Notes: a model not told the origin generated them from the letters alone. Positions 44,372 to 58,913 are shown, counted from the first letter of the stretch. The stretch is 64,000 nt of DNA from Aristolochia californica (GCA_029961685.1 JARWKL010000008.1:34845619-34909618); one strand, 5' to 3'. Numbers and translations: made by a program.

Positions 44372-47300
44372 GATAATTCCAAAAAGTCTCTGAAATTTTT
44401 AGGTATTATCAACTCCTTTAGTTTTATATGCTAGGTTTTGTAATCATCGGAAAAAGGGGGAGGTGGGGGATTTTTAATTGAGTGTTGACTCCCAATCCAT
44501 ATGTCCTTTCTTACAAAAATATTGTCTGTTATGTATGATCGATCAATCAATTTACAATGATCTATGATTGTTAGGTGAGCTTTTTGTAAATGGGCAAAAA
44601 ATGGGTTGTTTAACTCGGGTAAATATCCCACCGCACGTTCACTTGAGAATTTATTGAGCATTTGTTGTTCTCTTTAAAAGGATTGGTGCATAGGTTATAT
44701 GCATCTTTAACATGTTTCAATCAAGCATATCCATATTTAAAACATGTTCAGATCAATTAGAAATCTCTTTCTTATAAAATTCCAAGCTATTAGGGGTAAC
44801 TAGTGGAATTTCCCAAACATGGATAACAAAACTTTTGTGTTCAGTTGTGGTGTGTGAATAATTTTTCTTTACTTACATTTGTTATTGTTTTAAATTTTTT
44901 GAAAAGACAAATTATAAAATTTTCATTCTGTTGTGATCTATTTCCTTAATCATTTTGTTTACGAGAAAAAGGGAAAATGAAAACTCAAGTTTGGATTTAA
45001 AATAACAATTGACACATAAAATGGAAATGCACAAATGTAGAGAGATATAATTCCAAAAAGTCTTTGTAATTTTGAGGGATTGTAAACTCTTTTAGTTTTT
45101 ATATTTTCGATTTTGCAATCATAGGAAAAGGTTGAGACGAGGGATTTTTTACTGAGTGTTGACACCCAATCCATGTCATTTATTACAAAAATGTAGCTCG
45201 TTATGAATGATTGATCGATCAATCAATTTACAATTATCTATGATTATTATGTCAACTTTTTGTAAATGGGCAAAAAATCACTTATTTGACTGAGGTAAAT
45301 ATCCCACCACACGTTTATTTGAGAATTTAATTAGCATTTATTTTTCTCTTTAAATAGTTTGGTCCATAGGTCATTTGCATCTTTAACATGATTCAAGCTC
45401 GCATATCCATATTTAAAAAATGTTTGGATCAATAAGAAATCTCTTTCATATAAAATTTCAAGCTATTTGGGTTGAACTAGTAGAATTTCCCAAACATAGA
45501 TAACAAAACTTTTGTGTTCATTTTTTATCGTGTGAATACATGTTCTTTACTTACATTTGTTATTGTTTAAAATTTTTTCCATACTTAAACTCTAAAATTT
45601 TTATTTTGTTGTCATCTATTTGCCTTAACTTTTTGTTTACGAGGAAAGGGAAAGTGAAAACTCATATTCTGATTTTAAAAAAATATACACCTAAAATGAA
45701 AATGCATAAATGAAGAGAGAGATAATTCCAAAAAGTTTCTGAATTTTTTAGGCATTGTAAACTCTAGTTTTTATATATTAGGTTTTGCAATCATCGGAAA
45801 AAAAGGGGGAGGCAGGGGATTTTTAATTGAGTGTTGACTCCCAATCCATTTATCATTTCTTACAAAAATAGTGCATGTTATGTATGATAAATCAATCAAT
45901 TTAAAATTATCTATCATTGTTAGGTCAACTTTTTGTAAATGGGCAAAAAATAGGTTGTTTAACTCGGGTAAATATCCCACCGCACGTTCACTTGAGAATT
46001 TATTGAGCATTTGTTGTTCTCTTTAAAAGGATTGGTGCATAGGTCATATGCATATTTAACATGTTTCAATCAAGCATATCCATATTTAAAACATGTTCGG
46101 ATCAATTAGAAATCCCTTTCTTATAAAATTCCAAGCAATTAGGGTTGAACTAGTGGAATTTCCCAAACATGGATAATAAAACTTTTGTGTTAATTTGTCG
46201 TGTGTGAATAAATTTAATTTACTTACATTTGTTGTTGTTTTTAATTTTTTCCATAAACTCTAAAATTTTCATTTTCTTATCATCTATTTGCTTTATCTTT
46301 TTGTTTACGAGCAAAAGGGAAGTAAAACTCATGTTCTGATTTAAAAAAATATACATCTAAATTGGAAATGCACAAATGTAGAGAGAGATAATTCAAAAAA
46401 GTTCCTTAAATTTTTAGCCATTGTAAACTCTTTTAGTTTTTATATATTAGGTTTTGTAATCGTCGAAAAAAGGGGGAGGTAGGTATTTTTAATTGAGTGT
46501 TGACTCCCAATCCATAAGTCATTTCTTACAAAAATATTACCCGTTACGCATAATTGATCGATCAATCACTTTACTAAAATGGGAAAAAAATGGCTATGTT
46601 GACTTGGGTAAATATCCCATCGCGTGTTCACTTGAGAATTTAATCAGCATTTGTTGTTCTCTTTAAAAGGTTTGGATCCATTAATTAATTACATCTTTAA
46701 CATGTTCCAAGCATGCATATCCATATTTAAAACATGTTTGGATCAATTAGAAATCTCTTTCTTATAAAATTCCAAACTATTAGGGTTGAACTAGTGGAAT
46801 TAAGCAAACTTGGATAAAATAATATTTGTGTTCAGTTGTGGTGTGTGAATAAATTTCTTTACTTACATTTTTTATTATTTTTTATTTTTTGCAAAGACAA
46901 ATTATAAAATTTTCATTCAGTTGTGATCTATTTCCCAAAATAATTTTGTTTACAAAAAAAAGAGAAAGTGAAAACTCAAGTTTGGATTTAAAAATAACAA
47001 TTGACACCTAAAATGGAAATGCACAAATGTAGAGAGTGATAATTCCAAAAAATCTCTGTATTTTTTAGGAATTGTAAACTCCTTTAGTTTTTTTTATTTT
47101 AGATTTTGCAATCATAGGAAAAGGGTAAGATGGGGGATTTTTTTATTGAGTGTTGACACCCAATCCAAGTTATTTCTTACAAAAATGTAGCCCGTTATGC
47201 ATGATTGATTGATCAATCAATTTACAATGATCTGTGATTGTTAGGTCAACTTTTTGTAAATGGGCAAAAAATGACTTGTTTGACTCGGGTAAATATCCCA

Positions 47301-50300
47301 CTACACGTTCACTTGAAAATTTAATGAGCAGTTGTTGTTCTATTTAAATGGTTTGGTCCATAGGTCATTTGCATCTTTAACATGTTTCAAGCATGCATAT
47401 CCATATTTAAAACTTGTTCGAATCAATTAGAAATCCCTTTCTTATAAAATTGTAAGCTATTATGGTTGATCTAGTAGAATTTCCCAAATATGGATAACAA
47501 AACTTTTGTGCTAATTTGTCGTATGTGAATAAATTTTATTTACTTATATTTGTTATTGTTTTTTAATTTTTTCCAAGTATAAACTCTAAAATTTTCATTT
47601 TGTTGTGATCTATTTGCCTGATCTTTTTGTTTACGAGGAAAAGGGAAAGTGAAAACTCATATTCTTATTTTGAAAAAAATATACATCTAAAATGGAAATG
47701 CAGAAATGTAGAGAGAGATAATTCCAAAAAGTCTTTGAAATTTTTAGGCATTGTAAACTCTTTTAGTTTTTATATATTTGGTTTTGCAATTATTGGACAA
47801 AGGGGAGGAGGGGTATTTTTAATCGAGTGTTGACTCCCAATCCATAAGTGATTTCTTACAAAATTATAGCCCGTTATGTATGATTGATCGATCAATCACT
47901 TTACAATGATCTATGATTGTTAGGTCAGTTTTTTGAAATGGGCAGAAAATGGCTAGTTTGACTGGAGTAAATATCCCACCGCACGTTCACTTGAAAATTT
48001 AATGAGCATTTGTTGTTCTCTTTAAATGGTTTGGATCCTTTAGTCATTTGTTCTAAGCAATCATATCGATATTTAAAAAATGTTAGGATCAATTAAAAAT
48101 CTCTTTCTTATAAAATTCCAAGCTATTAGGGTTGAACTACTGGAATTTCCCAAACTTGGATAACAAAACTTTTGTGTTCATTAGTGGTGTGTGAATAAAT
48201 TTTCTTTACTTACATTTCTGATTGTTCTTAATTTTTTGCACAGACAAATTATAAAATTTTTATTTTGTTGTGATCTATTTTCCCTAATCATTTTGTTTAC
48301 GAGAAAAAGGGAAAATGAAAACTCAAGTTTGGATTTAAAAACAAAAAATGACATATAAAATGGAAATGCACAAATGTAGAGAGAGATAATTCCAAAAAGT
48401 CTCTGTAATTTTTGGGGATTGTAAACTCTTTTGGTTTTTATATATTAGGTTTTGCAATCATTGGAAAACGGGGGAGGCGATGGATTTTTATTGAGTGTTG
48501 ACTCCCAATCCCTAAGTCATTTCTTAAAAAATATAGCCCGTTACATGATTGATCGATTAATCACTTTACAATAATCTATGATTGTTAGGTCAGCTTTTTT
48601 TAAATGGACAAAAAATGGCTTGTTTGACTCGGGTAAATAGTCGACACATTCACTTGAGAATTTAATGAGCATTTGTTGTTATCTTTAAAGGTTTGGATCC
48701 ATTAGTAATTTGCATCTTCAACATGTTCCAAGCATTCATATCCATATTTAAAATATGTTAGGATCAATTAGAAACTTCTTTCTTATAAAATTCCAAGCTA
48801 TTAGGGTTGAACTAGTGGAATTTCCCAAACATGGGGAACAAAAAATTTGTGTTCATTTTTGGTTTGTGAAAAAATATTCTTTACTGACATTTTTTATTGT
48901 TTTTATTTTTTCAAAGACAAATTATAAAATTTTTATTTTGTTGTGATTTTTTTCGCTAATCATTTTTTTTCGAGAAAAAGGAAAAGTGAGAACTCAAATT
49001 TGGATTTAAAAATAAAAATTGACATCTAAAATGGAAATGCACAAATGTTGAGAGAGATAATTCCAAAAAGTCTCAGTAATTTTTAGGGATTGTAAACTTT
49101 TTTAGTTTTTATATATTCGGTTTTGCAATCATCGAAAAAGGGTGAGGAGAGGTATTTTTTGCTGACTGTTGACTCCCAATCCTTGTCATTTATTTTAAAA
49201 ATGTAGCCCGTTATGCTAGATTGATTGATCAGTCAATTTAAAATGATTTATAATTGTTTGGTCAGCTTTTTGTAAATGGGAAAAAAATGGCTTGCTTGGC
49301 TCAGTTAATTATCCCACCGCACGTTCACTTGAGAATTTAATGAGAATTTATTCTGTTAAAAAGGTTTGGTCCATAGGTCATTTGCATCTTTAAAATGTTT
49401 AACACATGCATATCTATATTTAAAACATGTTTGGATCAATTAGAAATCCCTTTCTGATAAAATTCCAAGCTATTAAGGTTGAACTAGTGGAATTTCCCAA
49501 ACATGGATAACATAACTTCATTGTTCATTTGTCGTGTGTTAATACATTTTCTTTACTTACATTTTTTACTGTTTTTAATTTTTTCCATACATAAACTCTA
49601 AATTTTTTATTTTGTTGTCATCTATTTACCTTATCTTTATGTTTACGAGGAAATGGGAAAGCGAAAACTCATGTTCTGATTTTAAAAAAATATACATCTA
49701 AAATGGGAATGCCCAAATGTAGAGAGATATAATTCCAAAAAGTCTTTGTAAATTTTAGGCATTGTAAACTCTTTTATTTTTTATATATTAGCTTTTGCAA
49801 TCATCGAAAAAAGGAGAAGGCGGGGAATTTTAATTGACTGTTGACTCCCAATCTATAAGTCATTTCTTATAAAAATATAGCCCATTACACTTGATTAATC
49901 GATCAATCACTTTACAATGATCCATGATTGTTAGGTCAACTTTTTACAAAAATATGAGGGTTGACTCCTAATCCTTCAATCAATTCTTAGAAAAATATGG
50001 CCTGTTATGCATAATTGATCGATCAATCACTTTGCAATGATCTATGATTGTTAGGTCAACCTTTTTAATGGGCAAAAAATGGTAGGTTTGGCTCAGGTAG
50101 ATACCCCACCGCTCATTCAGATGAGACTTTAATGAGCTTTTGTTGTACTCTTTGAATGTTTTGGATCCTTAGGTCATTTGCATCTTCAACATGTTTCATG
50201 CATGCATATCCATATTTAAAACATGTTAGGATTAATTAGAAATCTCTTTCTTATATTATTCCAGGCTATTAGCGGTTGTACTAGGGGAATTTCCCAAACA

Positions 50301-53300
50301 TGGATAAAAAAACTTTAGTGTTCATTTGTGGGGTGTGAATAAATTTTCTATACTTACATTTATTATTGTTTTTAATTTTTTTCAAAGATAAATTCTAAAA
50401 TTTTCTTTTTGTTGTGATCTTTTTCCCTTATCTTTTTGTTTACCACAAAAGGGACAGTGAAAACTCAAGTTTGGATTTAAAAAAAAAATTGACATCTACA
50501 ATGGAAATGCACAAATGTAGAGAGCGATAATTTTAAAAAGTCTCTGTAATTTTTAGGGATTGTAAACTCTTTTTGTTTTTGTGTATTAGGTTTTGCAATC
50601 ATTGAAAAATGGGGGAGGCAAGGGATTTTTTTATTGAGTGTTGACTCCTAATCCATAAGTAATTTCTTACAAAAATATAGCCCGTTAAGCACGATTAATC
50701 ACTTTTCAATGATCTATGATTGTTAGGTTAGTTTTTTTAAATTGGGAAAAAAATGGCTTATTTGACTCGGGTAAATATCCCACCGCACGTTCACTTGAGA
50801 ATTTAATGAGAATTTGTTGTTCTCTTTAAAAGGTTTGGTTCCATTAGTCATTTACATCTTTAACATGTTCCAAGCATGCATATCCATATCTATAATATGC
50901 TAGGATCAATTAAAAATCTCTTTCTTATAAAATTCCAAGCTTTAAGGGTTGAACTAGTAGAATTTCCCAAACTAGGATAACAAAACTTTTGTGTTCATTT
51001 GTGGTGTGTGAATAGATTTTTTTTACTTACATTTTCTATTGTTTTTTATTTTTTTCAAAAATAAATTCTAAAATTTTCATTTTGTTGTGATCTGTTTCCC
51101 TTATCTTTTTGTTTTCGAGAAAAAAGGAAAGTGAAAACTCATATTTGGATTTAAAACAAAAATTGACATCTAAGATGGAAATGCACAATTGTAGAGAGAG
51201 ATAATTCCTAAAAATCTCGTTAGTTTTTAGGGATAAACTCTTTTAGTTTTTATATATTTGGTTATACAATCATCGAAACTGGGGGAGGCGGAGGATTTTT
51301 AACTGAGTGTTTACTCCCATTCCATAAGTCATTTCTTACAAAAATATAGTATGCTATGCATGATTGATCGATCAATCACTTTACAAATATTTATGATTGT
51401 TAGGTTAACTTTTTGTAAATGGGAAAAAAATGGGTTGTCTGACTCTGGTAATTATTCCACCGCATGTTCACTTGAGAATTTAATGAGAATTTGTTGTTAT
51501 CTTTAAAAGGTTTGGATCCATAGGTTATTTGCATCTTTAACATGTTTCAAACTTGCAAATCCATATTTAAAACATGTTAGGATCAATTGGAAATCTCTTT
51601 CTTTTAAAATTAGCAATTAGGGGTTGTACTTGTGGAATTTCCCAAACATGGATAACAAACTTTGGAGTATAAATGTGGGTGTGAATAAGTTTTCTTTACT
51701 TACATTTGTTTTTGTTTTAAATTTTTTGCAAAGATAAATTCTAAAATTTTAATTTTTTTGTGATCTATTTCCCTTATCTTTTTGTTTACTAGAAAAAGGG
51801 AAAGGGAAACTCAAGTTTGGATTTACATACAACGATTGACATCTAAAATGGAAATGCACAAATATAAAGAGATAATTCCAAAAATTAACTATAATTTTAA
51901 GGGATTGTAAACGCTTTTAATTTTTATATATTTGGTTTTGCAATCATTAGAAAAAGAGGGAGGCGTGGGATTTTTTACTGAGTGTTGACTCCCAATCCAT
52001 AAGTCATTTCTTACAAAAATATAGCCCGTTATGCACGATTGATCGATCAATCACTTAACAGTGATATATGATGGTTAGGTCAACTTTTGTAAATGGGCAA
52101 AAAATGGCTTGTTTGACTCGGGTAAATATCCCAGTGCACGCTCACATGAGACTTTAATGAGCATTTTTTGTACTCCTTGAATGTTTTAGATCCTTACGTT
52201 ATTTTTCATTTTCAACAAGTTTCATACATGCATATCCATATTTAAAACATGTTAGGATCAATTGGAAAACTCTTTCTTTTAAAATTCCAGGCTATTACAG
52301 GTTGTACAAGTAGAATTTCCCAAACATGGATAAGAAAACCTTGGAGTTCATTTGTGGGGTGTGAATAAATTTTCTTTACTTACATTTGTTATTGTTTTTA
52401 ATTTTTTCCATAAAAAAACTCTAAAATTTTCATTTTGTTGTCATTTATTTGCCTTATTTTTTTGTTTATAAGGAAAAGGGAAAGTGAAAACTCATGTTCT
52501 GATTTTAAAAAAAATATACATCTAAAATGGAAATGCACAAATTTAAAGAGTGATAATTCCAAAAGGTCTCTGAAATTTTTTGGCATTATAAACTCTTTTA
52601 GTTTTTATATATTAGGTTTCGCAATCATCGAAAAATCGGGGAGGCGAGGGATTTTTTAATTGACTGTTGACTCTCAATCCATAAGTCATTTCTTACAAAA
52701 ATATAGCCCGTTGCGCATGATTGATCGATCAATCACTTTACAATGATCTATGATTGTTAGGTCAACTTTTTGAAAATGGGCTAAATATGGTTTGTTTGAC
52801 TTGGGTAAATATCCCACTGCACGTGCAATTGAGAATTTAATGAGCATTTGTTGTTCTCTTTAAAGGGATTGTATCCATTAGTCACTTGCATCTTTAACTT
52901 GTTCCAAACATGCATATCCATATTTAAAACATGGTAGGATCAATTAGAAATCTCTTTCTTATAAAATTTGAAGCTATAAGGGTTTAACTAGTTGAATTTC
53001 CTAAACTTGGATAACAAAACTTTTGTGTTCATTTGTGGTGTGGAATAAATTTTCTTTACTTACATTTCTTATTGTTTTTAATTTTTTGCAAAGACAAATT
53101 ATAATTTTTTTTTGTTGTGGTCTGTTTTCCAAATCATTTTGTTCACGAGAAAAAAGGAAAGTGAAAACTCAAGTTTGGAATTAAAAACCAAAATTGACAT
53201 CTAAAATGCAAATGCACAAACGTAGAGAGAGATAATTCCAAAAATTTTATGTGGTTTTTAAGGATTGTAAACTTTTTTAGTTTTTATATATTGTGTTTTG

Positions 53301-53697
53301 CAATCATTGGAAAAGGGTGAGGCGGGGGATTTTGTACTGAGTGTTGACACCCAATCCATGTCATTTCTTAAAAAAATGTAGCTCATTATGAATGATTGAT
53401 TGATTAATCAATTTACAATTATCAATGATTATTAGGTTAGCTTTTTGTAAATGGGCAAAAATTGGCTTGTTTGATTTGGGTAAATATCCCACCGCACGTT
53501 CACTTAAGAATTTAATGAGAGTTTCTTGTTCTCTTTAAAAGGTTTTGTCCATAGGTCGTTTGCATTTTTAACATGATTCAAGCATGCATATCCATATTTA
53601 AAACATGTTTGGATTAATTAAAAATCTCTTTCTTTTAAAATTCTAATCTATTAGGGTTGAACTAGTGGAATTTCCCAAACTTGGATAATAAAACTTG
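44372..53697. repeat. Satellite array, ~672 bp monomer, 13 copies plus one partial
   Basis: Monomers begin at a gataattcc-like point at 44372, 45046, 45721, 46387, 47038, 47717, 48385, 49056, 49728, 50525, 51200, 51871, 52552 and 53231. Spacing is 651-681 bp, except 797 for the ninth, which has an internal ~125 bp duplication (about 49830-50062). Each carries conserved landmarks: gagtgttgactcccaatcc, a gattgatcgatcaatc palindrome, aatatcccaccgcacgttcactt, catatccatatttaaaacatg. The array is very AT-rich and codes for nothing. The left edge abuts family N DNA, and the last copy breaks off after about 467 bp. Confidence 0.95.
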
Positions 53698-53808
53698 AAA
53701 TTTCACAAATGAGAAGGCCGGAAGCCCTAATACATGTAAGTAAAAAAGAAGTCAAACTTTAACATAATTATACCTATGCTGCTCCACTTAATTACATAAG
53801 AATGTCGC

Positions 53809-54018
53809 TTATACTTCTTTGACAAGAATAGATATTCCTTTTATATTTTTGGATGGGATGAAGGGTCCATTAATTGTTGCTTCCCATAATTTAGATCTAA
53901 TAGATTTTAGAAAAACTTCCCTTATAATTTTCCACCATTGGTATTGTGAACTATCAAGCATAGGTGTAGAATAGGGATTATGAACCTTTAGGAATAAAAT
54001 GTCTACTTGAGTTGCCAT
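53809..54018 (-). pseudogene. Copia-type gag N-terminal fragment
   Basis: A 69-residue frame starting MATQVD with YQWWKIIREVFLKSIRSKLW and NGPFIPSK, which resembles the first ~60 residues of a plant copia gag (the W-K-x-R-M...LW block before GPFIP). Nothing else of the element is recognisable beside it. Only weak support beyond these motifs. Confidence 0.5.
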
Positions 54019-55610
54019 TCAAATCAATTCAATTTTTGGCCTACTATATTCCAATTTTTGGCCTAGGTGGCTTCTTAAGAGGGGGGCAAATTGAGATTTA
54101 AAAGATAAAACTATAATGTTCATACAAGATGAAATCAAGATAATTGAAAAGGAAAATTAAAACACATACACACAACCATGGACACAATGGTTTTTTTGTT
54201 ATCGATGTTCCCCTATTTGTAATCACTGCCCAAGAACCCTTGCTCAGAAAAATTCTCTAATTGTTATATTAGCTAGAAAATACAAAGAGATTTCAATCTC
54301 TCTTTATGCCACGTATAATCTCCAATCATACAATTGATCTCTTCCCAAGAGATTCACTATAACTAGATTCTGACTCTAGTGGCTAGAATGCCAATTCTTC
54401 TAGCTTTAAAGTTTAGACATCCTTTAAAAAGAAAGTATAAAAATATGAAAGAAAATCAAACTTATAATCTTTCTTATGAAGAGATAGCTCTTCTCTAAGT
54501 GAGATACAAGAGTCCAAAACTTTAAGCACAAAATAAGAGATGTATAGGAGCTTGATGGAACTATTATATACAAAGAGAGTTAAGAGAAAAGAAGATTTGA
54601 GAAATTTTGAAAATTTTCTCTTGTAAACGATAAAATCGGAATATGAAGCTCAAAAATAATCTTTCAGATGTTAGATCTGCTAATATAACCTCAATGAATG
54701 ATCCTCTATGAGTTTAAAGGCCTATTTATAAATTTTCCATCCAAACTATCCCTTTTTGCATGTTAGCAAAAGTATGCAAAAAATTTTAATCAATCAATGA
54801 AAAGTTATGATCGATCAACTAAGTATAACGACTATACTTTTTTACGTTCCCTAAGCCTATTGATTGATCAAGGGGATCAATTACCAAGTTTTTAACCTTT
54901 TCAGAAAACCTATTTATTCAGAAAAGTCATTGATCGATCAACCCAATTTGATTGATCAATCATGATTTACATACTTGGCTATGCAGAATTTTGTTTGATT
55001 GATCATGAAATAGGAGATGACCAATTATGATATGTAGCATATTTCGAGCGGTATTTTTTATGATCGATCATGCTATATAAAATATGTTAGACTGTATTCT
55101 AGATGATCGATCATGCCACAAGTATGATCGATCATGCTATATGCCAGTATATTATTTGACATTTACGCATGATACATGCTATTCTAATGGTTTTGTCATT
55201 GTTAAACATTTATAGGCATTCGGTAAAACTTGATTTTGAAAAATTTTATGTCCTAAAGCTCCATAACATAGATGTGTTTAAAAAATTGAACTTACATAGC
55301 TAGAGTTCTTCAGATAGTTCTATTTGACTTTGACTCTAGTCTTCTTGTTTTTATACGTTCTTCTTCTCAACGAGAATCTTCAATGTGCTTTTGCTTGGGT
55401 CTTGACTTGGCAACTTAATTAATCATTCTTTTGTCTTGAGCTTTTACTATTGACCTCGTAATATGTGTTGGAAGACATGTGTCTAAAATACAATGATAAT
55501 AACGTTAGAAGTTACCCATTTTGTTATCATCAAAATAATGGAGATCAATATGAATATACAATTTGGTCTAACAAAATTTACTTCTCTCAGTAATCTATGC
55601 TATGCATGTT
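54019..55610. other. Decayed repeat DNA rich in GATCGATC palindromes
   Basis: No coding region. Between about 54780 and 55140 the phrase tgatcgatca or tgattgatca occurs about ten times in various contexts. This resembles the palindrome inside the satellite at 44372-53697, although the flanking sequence differs. A stretch near 55525 (ttttgttatcatcaaaa) is the inverse of one near 56225. Confidence 0.5.
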
Positions 55611-58600
55611 CTCCTCCTTTGAGTTAGTCATCAAAAAGAAAATAAGAAAATAAAATACAAAAAATGACATAGAGACAAAATAGTAGGCATTTCATTAATT
55701 TCAAATTGTCTTAAAAAATGGATTATGAATCAAATTTAAAAAAGTAGCCCTCTCCATAACATTAAAACATCAAAATCTACTAAAACACAAAAACATATGA
55801 GTAATGTCAATCCTGGGTTAAAAGGGGGAATGGAAAGGAACCAAAGTCCTAGGCTCTACTTCTAAGCTAGAGGTGGAGATGGAGGTAGAGGGCTACTATG
55901 CTAAGCATATGCTAGATGGTGTAGTGTAATTCTTCCATCGAAGCTTGTGCTGCTTCGATCTTGGCCACATCATTTTCAAGCTTCATCAACTTGTCCTTGA
56001 TTGAGGATCCTGCTCCCCTCTCTCTCTTCACAAAAAGCATACCACTCTACCTGGTCCCTACCGGGGCTAGGTTCATCAACCAAGCACCTACCTCCAAGGG
56101 CACTATTGCTTTTTGTGCTTGGAGACCCATTGTCCCTTAAACTTTTTCACATCTGAACTAGTTAACCTTGATCTCCCTTATCAGCTTCTCTTCAAGGTCA
56201 CCAGAGAGACCTATGTTGACTCCTGATTTTGATAATAACAAAACTTAAGATACTTAAGATAGTGAAATGATAATTGTAAATCAAGTATTTCAGGATGTAT
56301 TGCCTTGAGGAAGAACCAACCAAATCATCATAAAAGTCCTCGAACAAAATGATGGATTGAATCATCTCGAAGAAGTACCCACTAGGAAGCTTGAAGATTT
56401 GAAGACCTAGGCTCTTAGTGAAATATAAAATCTCAAAAACTCTAAACTTGTAAGAGGATAGCCAACCAAACTTTGATTCTTAAGTAAAAGTATGTTTTGG
56501 TACACTATGACATGAATTTTTTTCTAAACAATGATTTTAAATCTCATCTGATGTTTAAGAATCATTAGTCACTTAGTTTTGGCCTAAATCATCCTTACAG
56601 TGTAATTTCATATGTATCAGAGGACAACATGCATCACGAGAAGCTACATTGAACCACCTCAGACTCCTGCCAAGAAGCTTATACTCCAAGCACTTGGACA
56701 ATTAGTTTTAGATTTTTAGTTTTCTAGGATTTATGTAGCCATTTTTCCCTTCATCAGTGGATGCGTATGTTATAGAGAGACATGGTTGCTAGCTCCAATT
56801 TCAAGGGATAGTAGTGGATGAGGAGGCAGCTTACCGACCACATGTAGAGGAGGCTTTTGGCGAGATTGAGAGAGTGTTTAAAGAAAGAGCCACTGAGCAG
56901 CATGAGCACTCGGAGGAGAGAAGTGCTAACACATGCAGGAGGAGAGCAGCCCTACATTCTTGACCATTTCAGAGACTATAATATCACCTCGCATGAGTTT
57001 TCCCTCTATTGGTTTACCTTCTATTGCACCACATTTCCCAATTGCGACTGAGGAGACTTAAATGCTACTTTGTCGTTCACTCTAGTTAAGCAGCACAATA
57101 CCATGTATTAAAGATGTTTAATCTGGTTCTTCCCTCAACACATAGTCCCTTAGTCCAGCCTATTTTCAAGCAGACTTTTTTTTTTTTTTTTAACTCAAAA
57201 AGTGACTTTTCAGCCCTCTAGAAGCTATGCTAAAGGGAGACAGAAGGATTTATCCATTAGAGCACTTTTACTTTGAGAACTCACTAGTTGAGATACTTTA
57301 GCTGGGAGCTTTAATTTTGCTATGGTTACATGAATAAAATTTACAAATCAAGTCCCTCACTTGTTTATATAAGGTAGGGCATGATATTACTGTTGGGAGC
57401 CCAAAACTCATTTGAGGGCATCTTGGCATTTATGAAACACTTCCCTCAAACAATAATAACATAAAAATGGTTGTTTTTACCATTATCGAAATTAAGGGGC
57501 TGCAAACGAAATATAAGACTCTAGTACAACGCTTGTACATATCAAGTCACAAGGCCACTTATTATGGTTCCATTCTAGATTATGAGGCTAGTTTCTTTTT
57601 CTTTTCTGACTTCCTTACAAGCATAAGTTAGTTATCAGCAACAGCAAAATCATGGGAATTGGTAGATGCTATATTATTCACATCAACAATTTAAAGTTTT
57701 GTTGAAACTTTCCATAGGAAATGAGAATGGTTAAGTTTAAAATGGACTGAAACATATATTACTCATATGAATTTAAAAATTGATGATTCAATAAACTAAA
57801 GATGTATTAAACCAATTCAAAGACTTAAATATAAGTCAAATACCTATCTTACATATTTAAAATCATTTTCAGGGTTTAGAATTCATTTCAGTTGCACAAA
57901 TATGGAACAGTTTAAGGTGTTCAATACAAGTCATGTCTAACTCATCTAAGATAGATGAGTCTGCCCTTGTATTGACGGTACTTTATCCCAGACTATATTA
58001 ATATTGATAAGATAAGCAATTGAGTTTAAATCAAACCACCTCAATAAAATTTTAATTATTCAGCATACATGTCTTCTCAAAGTGACGAGAAGCAATAATG
58101 TTTTGTCCGTATCCTCATAATAATATGTAAAGAACAAGGCTTTACTTTGTTAAAAGTCATAGACAAACTTAGGTGACATTATTAAAATATCTTACGTTCT
58201 ATCTTTTATTCACTCTTGCTAGGTTGAAGGCTGATTGCCTTTTCCATGCATTAGTCAATATCTGGTTTCATATAATGTTCATATGGAACAAACTTTTTTT
58301 TTTTTTTTTTTTCTGGTATGTGCTTTTTAACTACTTTTACTCCAATTAGGGGTTTTTAGAGTACTGCATAGTGAAAATTTATATTTTATTTATTTAGTTT
58401 CACAATAGAATATACCAAACACCACTTCAAAAACACAATAAGAGATATCTCCCTGCTTAATGATACTTAAAATAATAGCAGGTTCAAATGATGCCAATAG
58501 AGATTTTGCCAGGTTTCTTAGACAAATATTTTGCTCATTGCAATAAACTGTTAAGATATTGGAGTCAAACATGGCTTACTTACCATATATAAGGGTCAGA

Positions 58601-58900
58601 TACCTATGGCCTACTTACCTTAAGCTAATAAGAAGGTCAAGATGAGACTTCAGAGAACCCATGATCCCCATCTGCCTGTTGCTTTCATAACATAGTGAAG
58701 CAGCAACCATCTGGTTGGACAGGAATATTTTGCTCAAGAACTTGATCACTGAATGAATTACTTTTGTTTCCTCAATCCACAGCCAGGGTTACTTGTTTTT
58801 CATGTTTACTAGTCTGAACCAATATTTCAGACATAGAGGTGTTGAATGAAGTATCAGGAATCGATCTTGTTCCCCAGAGCGTGATTGTCTGGCATGAATT
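55611..58900. other. Long stretch without a supported gene
   Basis: 55930-56160 on minus has broken coding-like phrases (SIKDKLMKLENDVAKIEAAQ, coiled-coil-like) that may be a decayed retroelement gag, but I cannot assign it. 56214 onward starts tgttgactcctgattttgataataac, a common style of plant LTR start, but no partner LTR was found. Long T runs lie at 57177-57191 and about 58289-58311. The rest is ordinary AT-rich intergenic DNA downstream of the gene that ends at 58914. Confidence 0.45.
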
Positions 58901-58913
58901 ATAGATAGTATAA

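Noticed and set aside
44372..53697. Several 60-95 residue frames in the array and its possible reading as CRISPR repeats
   Set aside because: They are chance frames in a tandem AT-rich satellite. The ~672 bp period with no unique spacers and the plant context exclude CRISPR.
55520..56240. ttttgttatcatcaaaa and ttttgataataacaaaa as inverted LTR ends
   Set aside because: No wider similarity between the flanks could be seen and no PBS or polypurine tract is present, so an element could not be supported.
58287..58312. Long T run as a possible poly(A) tail of a retrocopy
   Set aside because: No coding or repeat 3' end was recognisable next to it and no flanking duplication was found.
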